From an uncultured Clostridia bacterium (GTDB taxonomy: Bacteria > Bacillota > Clostridia > Peptostreptococcales > Anaerovoracaceae), in assembly GCA_938045615.1 (NCBI GenBank), contig CALIBC010000145.1, positions 1-50,013 of the forward strand: DNA of 50,013 bases, read 5' to 3'. The translations under genes and the position numbers were made by a program. This document shows positions 43,618 through 50,013 of the stretch, in pieces (the first letter of the stretch is position 1; each line of letters opens with the position of its first letter). The notes under the pieces were generated by a model. The model worked only from the letters and a program-made list of their open reading frames with translations, was not told the DNA's origin and made no database searches.

Positions 43618-43688
43618 TCATATATCAAACACATTTAAAAAACACATATAGGTAATATGATTTAGAAAACATAAGGAGGACATGAAGC

Positions 43689-44366
43689 ATGAGTAAGTTA
43701 CTTGTAGTTGACGATGAACCCAAGATCCGTGAGGTCATAAGGGAATATGCGGAATTCAACGGACACGAGGTTACCGAGGCAACCGATGGTATGAGTGCCG
43801 TGGGGCTGTGCAAACTCAATGATTACGACCTGATCATCCTGGATATCATGATGCCTAAACTTGACGGATTTTCCACCTGCAAAGAGATCAAGAAAATCAA
43901 AGATATCCCTACCATAATGCTCTCTGCGAGGGGGGAGGAGTATGATAAGTTATTCGGATTCGAACTCGGAATAGACGACTATATCGTCAAGCCGTTCAGT
44001 CCCAAGGAGCTGATGGCGCGGGTCAACGCCGTTCTCAACAGAAAGAACGCCTCCTCCGGCCTCAAGACCGATCTTCTGAAATTCGACGGTCTTGAAATCA
44101 ATATCGCAGCCCGCACCGTTGCGGTCGACGGTAAGAGGATCGAGCTCACTCCCAAAGAGTACGATCTCCTCTTCTATTTGATTGAAAACAAGAATATCGC
44201 TCTCTCCAGAGATAAGCTTCTCGCCGATATATGGGGTTATGACTTCTTCGGTGACGACAGAACCATAGACACACATATAAAAAACCTCAGAAACGCACTC
44301 GGCGACTATCGCGATTTCATCGTTACGCTTCGAGGTGTGGGTTACAAATTTGAATACGACAGTTAA
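43689..44366 (+). CDS. OmpR/PhoB-family response regulator
   Basis: This is a 225-residue two-domain regulator. The receiver domain has the acidic pair Asp8-Asp9, phospho-acceptor Asp52 (LIILDIMMPKLDGF) and the conserved Lys in VKPFSPKEL. The C-terminal winged helix (from about residue 130) has the LTPKEYDLL and VTLRGVGYKFE signatures and binds DNA. AGGAGG lies nine bases before the ATG. The partner kinase starts three bases after its stop. The stimulus cannot be told from sequence. Confidence 0.95.
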   Translation: MSKLLVVDDEPKIREVIREYAEFNGHEVTEATDGMSAVGLCKLNDYDLIILDIMMPKLDGFSTCKEIKKIKDIPTIMLSARGEEYDKLFGFELGIDDYIVKPFSPKELMARVNAVLNRKNASSGLKTDLLKFDGLEINIAARTVAVDGKRIELTPKEYDLLFYLIENKNIALSRDKLLADIWGYDFFGDDRTIDTHIKNLRNALGDYRDFIVTLRGVGYKFEYDS

Positions 44367-44369
44367 ACC

Positions 44370-45980
44370 GTGTCGACGGAAGAGATGAACAAAAAAAGAT
44401 TTGATTTCAAAAGTATAAAATTTAAATTGTGGGTGTATTTCATAGGGTTCGGAGTCATCATACTTCTTCTGATATGGGGACTTCAGTATTTCTTCCTCAA
44501 CAGTTATTACTCTGAGATGAAAAAGTCCCAGACGGTCGATATTTCAAACGATATCCAGAACAGATTCGCAGCAAGCAGATACGACAAAGCTGTCTTGGAA
44601 AGCATTGTGGCCAAAGAATCCACATCAAACGACCTTACCATCTATATCTACGATGTGAACGCAAACGAATATCTTGTCAAAGGGCTATCCGTCAGTTTTT
44701 TGGCGCCCGAATCCTTTTATAATTTGAGATATTCCGCGGCGGTCGCCGATCTCAACAGCAAATTGAAAAACGGCGCCCTCGACAACGCGAGTCTCGTAAA
44801 CACGGACAAAATGAGGCAGAAGATCGTGGGATACGCCAGCTATCTGCAAGATGAGCAGAATAAACGTTCTTATATAATGTACGTTTTTGCGCCCCTTGCG
44901 CCGATGCAATCCACCATCAACATTCTGCGGTCTCAGCTGATATATGTGACCGTTATCGCAATACTCCTTTCGCTTGCAATGGCTCTTTACCTGTCAAATA
45001 GAATTGCAAGACCCATCAAGTCGATAACAATATCCGCTGCCGAGATGGGTAAAGGGAATTACGGCGTCAAGTTCCGCGGCGGTCATTTTACCGAGATTTC
45101 CGATCTTGCAGACACGCTGACACAAGCCGAGGGTGAACTCGAAAAGACCGATATGTATCAGAAGGATCTGATCGCCAATGTGTCACACGACCTCAGAACA
45201 CCGCTGACCATGATAAAATCTTATGCTGAAATGGTACGCGACCTGTCGGGAAACAACCCCGCAAAGAGATACGAACATCTGTCGGTGATTATAGAAGAAG
45301 CCGATCGCCTCAACATGCTTGTGACCGATATGCTGAACCTTTCGCGGATGCAGTCAAAGCGCATCGTTTTGGACAGCAAGATCTTTGATTTGGGCAAAGC
45401 CACAGACTCCATTATAGCCTCTTATGAAATCCTGATGGAAAACGATTCATACGACATAGTCTTCAATCGCGACCCGGGTGATTTTTTCATAAAGGGTGAT
45501 GAAGCCAAGATCAAGCAGGTCATGAACAATCTTATAAACAACGCCGTCAAATACTGCGGCACCGATAAAAAGATCATAATTGGGCTTGTCAGACTTAGCA
45601 GAAAGGTGCGTTTTTATGTGACAGACCACGGTGAGGGAATAGCGCCCGATGAAGTTTCGCACGTGTGGGAGCGCTACTACAAATCCAGCACTCATCACGT
45701 GCGCTCCACCGAGGGCAGCGGTTTGGGACTTTCAATAGTAAAGGAGATCCTTACTCTCCACAAGGCCGACTTTGATGTCAAGAGCGTTCTTGGGAAAGGC
45801 AGCACTTTTTGGTTTGAAATCGCAATCGAAAAGAGCCCCGTGGGGGCAAGCCGAAATCCAATTTCCGGTTCCGGAAGAGGTGGCAAAGGGATCGCCGGGA
45901 TCGGCAAAAACACCGGCGGAAGCAGCCTCACAGACGACGGCGATTACTCAAAAGGGCCGCGGCTTCCGGCATCGCGTTGA
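44370..45980 (+). CDS. Sensor histidine kinase
   Basis: This membrane kinase has about 536 residues. A first membrane segment (about 20-42), an extracytoplasmic sensor of about 145 residues and a second segment (about 185-210) are followed by a HAMP linker, the HisKA domain with phospho-acceptor His273 (VSHDLRTPLTMIKSY) and an ATPase domain with the N-box NNLINNAVKYC and GSGLGLSIVKEI. The start may be GTG 44370, coupled to the response regulator stop, or ATG 44385 five codons later; neither has a strong ribosome site. The last 45 residues are Gly/Ser/Lys-rich low complexity with no family counterpart. Confidence 0.94.
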   Translation: MSTEEMNKKRFDFKSIKFKLWVYFIGFGVIILLLIWGLQYFFLNSYYSEMKKSQTVDISNDIQNRFAASRYDKAVLESIVAKESTSNDLTIYIYDVNANEYLVKGLSVSFLAPESFYNLRYSAAVADLNSKLKNGALDNASLVNTDKMRQKIVGYASYLQDEQNKRSYIMYVFAPLAPMQSTINILRSQLIYVTVIAILLSLAMALYLSNRIARPIKSITISAAEMGKGNYGVKFRGGHFTEISDLADTLTQAEGELEKTDMYQKDLIANVSHDLRTPLTMIKSYAEMVRDLSGNNPAKRYEHLSVIIEEADRLNMLVTDMLNLSRMQSKRIVLDSKIFDLGKATDSIIASYEILMENDSYDIVFNRDPGDFFIKGDEAKIKQVMNNLINNAVKYCGTDKKIIIGLVRLSRKVRFYVTDHGEGIAPDEVSHVWERYYKSSTHHVRSTEGSGLGLSIVKEILTLHKADFDVKSVLGKGSTFWFEIAIEKSPVGASRNPISGSGRGGKGIAGIGKNTGGSSLTDDGDYSKGPRLPASR

Positions 45981-46016
45981 CGTGCGCCCGCAAAGTCTCC
46001 GCAAGCCCCCGCAAAG

Positions 46017-47564
46017 TCAATTATCGCCTCTAAATGCAACTATGGCTTCACCGATGTCCTTCACCCCGACTATGGTAAAATTCTTTTTCGTCTTTTTTTC
46101 GGGCATCTCCTCATGCATTTGATCCCCAACTTCCTCCTGACCGTGGCGCCCAGCACTTTCATGCCCGTGGCGCCCGGCACTCTCATGCCCGTGATCCCCG
46201 GCGCCCTTGTGCCCGTGGCACCCGAAAATATCCTCATTTCTGTTTTGCTTGCACTGCTTTGCGTTTTTTAGCGGCATTATGACACGCTCATACCCGAGCC
46301 TTTCGGCTTCGGATGCTATTTTTTCAGCCGACGGCACGGATCTCAAATCGCCGGTCAGACCCACCTCACCTATCGCAATCGTCGATTTTTCGCATGCCAG
46401 CCCCCTCATCGAGGAGTAGACGGCAAGAGCTATGCCCAAGTCTATCGCCGTGTCGTCCGGTCTGAGTCCGCCTACCACATTTACATACACATCACGATCC
46501 AACATGCTCATACCTTGTTTTTTCTCAATTACAGCCAAAATCATGGCGAGCCTGCGGTTATCGACGCCTACCGCCGTACGCCTTGCAAAACCTATATTTG
46601 CCGAAGTTGTAAGCGCCTGTATCTCAAGGAACACAGGACGACTGCCTTCATATACGGCGGTCACGACCGATCCTTCCGTTTTTTCCGCCGTGCTCTCCAA
46701 AAAACTTTCCGACAGATTCTTGATCTCCGTAAGACCTTCATGCGCCATCATGAACGCCCCGATCTCGTTTGTGGTGCCGAATCTGTTCTTGTAGGCACGC
46801 AAAATCCTTATTTCGCGATCACGCACGCCCGAAAAATTGAGCACGCAATCCACCAGATGTTCAAGTATCTTTGGTCCTGCAAGTTCCCCGCTCTTAGTTA
46901 CGTGTGCAACTATGAACACGGGGATGTTGCAGCTTTTTCCTATCCTCATGAGTATATTGCCGCATGCGCGAACCTGCGACACACTCCCCGGTGCAGAGTC
47001 GATCTCCTGCGTGTACATTGTCTGTATCGAATCTATTATGAGAAACTTTGGTTTTATATTTTCACATGCGACCGATACATTTCCCATATTCGTTTCCGCA
47101 AGCACAAAAAGTGAGTCGCTTATCGAAGGACACACTCTGTCTGCTCGCATCTTGATCTGCTCTTCCGATTCTTCACCGGAAACGTATAAAACAGAACCGT
47201 ATTTTCCTGCAATATGTCCCGCAACCTGCATGATCAATGTGGATTTGCCGATTCCCGGTTCTCCCGATATCAGGGCGAGAGAACCTTTTACAAGTCCTTT
47301 TCCCAAGACTCTGTTGAGTTCTTCCACTCCCGTATCCAGCCTCTCTCTGTCCGCCGAACCGACATTTTTCAGCGGCGTTGGTCTTGCTACCCCGTTTTCA
47401 CTTCCAAAAATACCGCTGCCTATGCGCCGGATGTCACCCGCCGCATCGCTGACTTTTTCTTCCACCATGGATCCCCATGCGCCACAAATGCACTGCCCGA
47501 GCCATTTGGGACTCTCATAACCGCACTCCTGGCACACAAATACTGTTTGCACCTTTTTCGCCAT
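46017..47564 (-). CDS. radA: DNA repair protein RadA with a His-rich repeat insertion
   Basis: RadA is a RecA-like branch-migration helicase. The N-terminal zinc finger (CQECGY...CICGAWG), Walker A (SGEPGIGKSTL), the RadA-specific KNRFGTTNEIG motif and the C-terminal Lon-protease-like domain are all present. At 515 residues it is longer than usual. The excess is a His/Gly/Glu-rich stretch at about residues 446-485 made of four 8-residue units such as GHESAGRH, inserted about 30 residues before the end. The DNA shows matching 24-bp tandem repeats. It converges on the histidine kinase gene and lies downstream of the EF-G-like gene. Confidence 0.95.
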   Translation of the reverse strand: MAKKVQTVFVCQECGYESPKWLGQCICGAWGSMVEEKVSDAAGDIRRIGSGIFGSENGVARPTPLKNVGSADRERLDTGVEELNRVLGKGLVKGSLALISGEPGIGKSTLIMQVAGHIAGKYGSVLYVSGEESEEQIKMRADRVCPSISDSLFVLAETNMGNVSVACENIKPKFLIIDSIQTMYTQEIDSAPGSVSQVRACGNILMRIGKSCNIPVFIVAHVTKSGELAGPKILEHLVDCVLNFSGVRDREIRILRAYKNRFGTTNEIGAFMMAHEGLTEIKNLSESFLESTAEKTEGSVVTAVYEGSRPVFLEIQALTTSANIGFARRTAVGVDNRRLAMILAVIEKKQGMSMLDRDVYVNVVGGLRPDDTAIDLGIALAVYSSMRGLACEKSTIAIGEVGLTGDLRSVPSAEKIASEAERLGYERVIMPLKNAKQCKQNRNEDIFGCHGHKGAGDHGHESAGRHGHESAGRHGQEEVGDQMHEEMPEKKTKKNFTIVGVKDIGEAIVAFRGDN

Positions 47565-47624
47565 ATCGCTTTCCCTGTTTTAATGCATGTCCGACTCCGA
47601 CCCGATTAAGTGTGCCGAATAATC

Positions 47625-49586
47625 TTATTTTTCTTCGCTCGCCTGATGTTCTGCGATAATTTTATCCGCCATCGCTTTCGGAACTTCCTGATACCTTTCA
47701 AATGACATCTCAAACGTACCTCTCCCCTGGGTCATCGAACGCAGCCCGAGAGCATAATCAAACAGCTCCGCCTGCGGCGCTTCCGCAAGCAGTTTCTGAT
47801 CGCCGGAAGCTTGAGGTTCCATACCCAATATTTTACCGCGGCGCTTATTCATATCCCCCATCACATCTCCCATATAATCATCGGGAACATATATCTCCAT
47901 ATGCATGATAGGCTCAAGCAGACAAGGATTTGCCTCCGCCATACCTTTTCTGAATGCGATCCCCGCAGCCAGCTTGAAGGACACCTCATTGGAGTCCACA
48001 TCATGGTAAGAACCGTCATAGAGCACCGCTTTTACATTTACGCATTTGCAGCCGGCAAGAGGTCCTTTTTCCATGCACTCAAGCAATCCTTTTTCAACCG
48101 CGGGAACATAATTTTTCGGTACCGAACCGCCAAACAGTTCTTCGCTGAATTCAAGCCCCTCTTCCGTGGACGGTGAAAATTTTATATGCACATCCCCGTA
48201 TTGTCCGGCTCCGCCCGACTGCTTTTTGTGTTTTCCCTGAACATCGGAGCTTCCTTTTATGGTTTCTCTGTATGCGATCTTTTGCGGAACGGTCTTTACG
48301 CTCACGCCGAATCTGTCCTTTAACTTTGCCATGATGATCGTCAGCTGCATGTCGCCCTGACCGCCGAGCAGAGTCTGATGAGTCTCAGGATTTCTTTCGA
48401 CCACAAAGGACGGATCTTCTTCCCTCAGCTTGTTGAGTCCGCTTCCCATCTTCTCTTCATCACCCTTATCTTCCGGTTCAATCGCCACAAAGTACGTCGG
48501 CGACGGATAATCAAGAGGCAAATATCTGATTATGTCGCTCTTGTCGCACAGGGTATCCCCCGACTGCGTGTACTGAAGCTTTGCCACCGCAACGACATCA
48601 CCGGCCTCGGCATAATTGAGCTCGGTCTGTTCTTTTCCACGCATGAAAAACAGCTTGCCCAATTTTTCGGACTTTCCGGCTCTCTCGTTGTAAACTTCGG
48701 TGCCCGATTCCATCTTGCCGGTGACTACTTTCATGATCGAAATTTTTCCGACAAACGGGTCCACTATGGTTTTGAAAACAAAGGCGGACATCGGTGCATC
48801 TGTCAGGCACAGCCTTTCCACAGGTTCGTTCGCATCGTTGAAACCCTTGTACGGACCGTGCTGCAACGGGGTCGGCACATAAGTAAGAAGAAGATCCAGC
48901 AATCCTTCCACGCCATGCCCGAGTTCAAACGCCGATGAGCAAACAGGTACTATCGCGCCCTCCGATATGCCCTTGACAAGTCCTTTCCTGATCTCTTCAT
49001 CCGTAAATTCCTCACCTTCAAAATACTTTTCCATGAGTTCATCATCTGCGGATGCTATCGCTTCTTTCAGATCTTCATCTATCTCGGCGGACAGCGGCCA
49101 TGAAAGCGGAATCAACGCATCGCCAAATTTTTCTTTTAATTCCCCAAAGGTCTTGTAGAAATCGAACTCATCCTTGTCTCTCTTGGTTATAACGATGAAA
49201 CGCGGGGTGGAATATCTCTCGCACGCCTTCCACGCAGCCTCTGTTCCGACCTGGATTCCGGCACCGGCATCAACCATTATGACTGCGGCTTCAGATGCTC
49301 TCAGCGCCGCATTTACCTCTCCCACAAAGTCAAAGTAACCCGGTGTATCAATAAAGTTTATCTTGCTGTCTTTCCATTCTATCGGCACTACCGACGTATT
49401 TATGGAAAAGCCTCTCTCTATTTCCATCTTGTCGTAATCGGAAACGGTGTTCCCCGACTCGACCTTACCCAATTTCTTGATCACCCCCGTCTCAAGCAGG
49501 GCGGCTTCCAGAAAAGTCGTCTTACCACAACCCCCGTGACCCAACAAAGCAACGTTTCTAATAGTTTCACTTGTATAACCTTTCAT
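47625..49586 (-). CDS. Elongation factor G-like translational GTPase (EF-G2 type)
   Basis: This 653-residue GTPase has the EF-G domain order but differs from the housekeeping factor in its GTP site. G1 is GHGGCGKT (residues 16-23). The catalytic His of EF-G (DTPGHVDF) is Tyr84 in DTPGYFDF, and NKMD is TKRD. Domains II to V follow, including QSGGAGQYGDVHIKF and the C-terminal GRGTFEMSF. It belongs to the EF-G-like group often called EF-G2, whose role is unclear, so it probably does not replace EF-G. ATG 49586 follows AAGGAGG; its promoter is at 49629-49657. Confidence 0.93.
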   Translation of the reverse strand: MKGYTSETIRNVALLGHGGCGKTTFLEAALLETGVIKKLGKVESGNTVSDYDKMEIERGFSINTSVVPIEWKDSKINFIDTPGYFDFVGEVNAALRASEAAVIMVDAGAGIQVGTEAAWKACERYSTPRFIVITKRDKDEFDFYKTFGELKEKFGDALIPLSWPLSAEIDEDLKEAIASADDELMEKYFEGEEFTDEEIRKGLVKGISEGAIVPVCSSAFELGHGVEGLLDLLLTYVPTPLQHGPYKGFNDANEPVERLCLTDAPMSAFVFKTIVDPFVGKISIMKVVTGKMESGTEVYNERAGKSEKLGKLFFMRGKEQTELNYAEAGDVVAVAKLQYTQSGDTLCDKSDIIRYLPLDYPSPTYFVAIEPEDKGDEEKMGSGLNKLREEDPSFVVERNPETHQTLLGGQGDMQLTIIMAKLKDRFGVSVKTVPQKIAYRETIKGSSDVQGKHKKQSGGAGQYGDVHIKFSPSTEEGLEFSEELFGGSVPKNYVPAVEKGLLECMEKGPLAGCKCVNVKAVLYDGSYHDVDSNEVSFKLAAGIAFRKGMAEANPCLLEPIMHMEIYVPDDYMGDVMGDMNKRRGKILGMEPQASGDQKLLAEAPQAELFDYALGLRSMTQGRGTFEMSFERYQEVPKAMADKIIAEHQASEEK

Positions 49587-49628
49587 TACGGTTTTCCTCC
49601 TTGTTACCGTCAATTTTTGATTGAGAAT

Positions 49629-49657
49629 ATTTTAACACGAAAGCCATACCCACGCAA
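49629..49657 (-). promoter_or_regulatory. Sigma-A promoter for the EF-G-like gene
   Basis: The minus strand has TTGCGT (49652-49657), 17 bp, and TAAAAT (49629-49634) preceded by TG one base before the -10. It lies about 40 bp before the start codon. Confidence 0.6.
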
Positions 49658-49780
49658 CGCCTGTCTCGCATCGCCCGGGGCAATCGCACCGGAGCTTGAG
49701 AACAGTAAACTTTCAACGATCGGGGGTACTCAAAGCATAAGTATAGAGTGTAATAAAAACGCACCGGCATTTCAAAAAAC

Positions 49781-50013
49781 TCATCGTATGAAAAACGTTC
49801 CCACATGGTAAGGATCTTCCCCCTTACTGTGGCTAAAGACGTTTTTCTCCTTTTCTTCAATAAATTTATCTCCTCTTATCTTGTATCTGTATAAGGTGGT
49901 GGTGGTGTCATACTCATTGTAAAGGACATACAATTTATCACCTTTTATCTTGACCTGCGAAAGATGGTGTTTGAACTTTACATACTTTATTTTCTTTGTC
50001 TTGATATCCACAA
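49781..50013 (-). CDS. C-terminal fragment of an unrecognised protein (5' end outside window)
   Basis: The frame is open to the window edge, and about 77 codons are visible. It is rich in Lys, Tyr and Thr with alternating strand-like segments (KGDKLYVLYNEYD, TTLYRYKIRGDKFIEEKEK), suggestive of a beta-rich repeat protein. A GTG near the edge could be read as a start but there is no room to see a ribosome site, so I treat it as partial. No function can be given. Confidence 0.55.
   Translation of the reverse strand, partial: VDIKTKKIKYVKFKHHLSQVKIKGDKLYVLYNEYDTTTTLYRYKIRGDKFIEEKEKNVFSHSKGEDPYHVGTFFIR

Larger units (their letters stand above)
43343..43688. other. Divergent regulatory region between yacL and the two-component system
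   Basis: It contains the yacL promoter (minus), a candidate promoter for the response regulator (plus) and a direct repeat of AGAGTTTTTATCAGGCA (43417-43433 and 43436-43452, period 19) in the yacL leader. No gene is seen. Confidence 0.6.

Overview
The window (about 50 kb, moderate GC) reads as chromosome of an anaerobic, amino-acid-fermenting Firmicute (Eubacteriales). The pointers are a complete lysine-aminomutase gene set, a SAM-I riboswitch on metK, a yacL-ispF-cysS-mrnC-rlmB string typical of Firmicutes, AAGGAGG-type ribosome binding sites and very large BspA/InlB-type surface proteins. A relative of Anaerovoracaceae (Clostridiales Family XIII) or of oral Eubacterium species would fit. 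That placement is inference; no rRNA gene is present to test it.

Layout. Positions 1-7665 (minus) hold the N-terminal 2555 codons of a giant secreted protein: signal peptide, charged Lys/Ala/Glu-rich region, BspA-type leucine-rich repeats, then at least 19 InlB-B-like repeats running off the window edge. Positions 8.2-12.3 kb (minus) carry rho-yqhQ-prmC-rpmE. At 13.0-15.0 kb (plus) is a second secreted leucine-rich repeat protein of the DUF285 type. Positions 15.1-18.0 kb (minus) hold metK under a SAM-I riboswitch, then an aspartokinase. Divergent from metK are an unrecognised 395-residue protein and an AlaX-type alanyl-tRNA editing enzyme, separated by a cluster of DnaA boxes next to an AT-rich stretch.

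Positions 21.2-33.6 kb are the metabolic core: lysine fermentation to acetate and butyrate. On the minus strand are kdd, kamA, kamB, kamC, kamD, kamE and the two CoA-transferase subunits; kal is divergent on the plus strand. Lysine is converted to beta-lysine (KamA) and then to 3,5-diaminohexanoate (KamDE, kept active by KamBC). Kdd oxidises that product, Kal removes the last amino group, and the CoA-transferase activates acetoacetate. The cleavage enzyme Kce is not in the window.

The most interesting object is the regulator at 30925-32973. Its N-terminal half is a degenerate copy of Kdd itself, fused to an NtrC-type AAA+ ATPase and a Fis-type helix-turn-helix. The AAA+ domain has lost the GAFTGA loop that contacts sigma-54, and the kdd promoter looks like an ordinary sigma-A promoter. 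Three copies of a shared motif (GAWYC-N5-CGGTTCRYAT) sit upstream of kdd (two copies 32 bp apart) and upstream of the regulator itself. This suggests a metabolite-sensing, sigma-54-independent activator that evolved from the pathway enzyme.

Positions 33.8-43.3 kb (minus) are a housekeeping run: yacL, ispF, proS, two chromate-transporter halves, ppiB, cysS, mrnC, thyA, dihydrofolate reductase and rlmB. A plus-strand two-component system (43.7-46.0 kb) separates it from radA. An EF-G-like GTPase and a C-terminal fragment of an unknown protein end the window. A recurring oddity is that several conserved enzymes (PrmC, AlaX, KamC, RadA, a chromate-transporter half, the histidine kinase) carry low-complexity insertions or tails not expected for their families.
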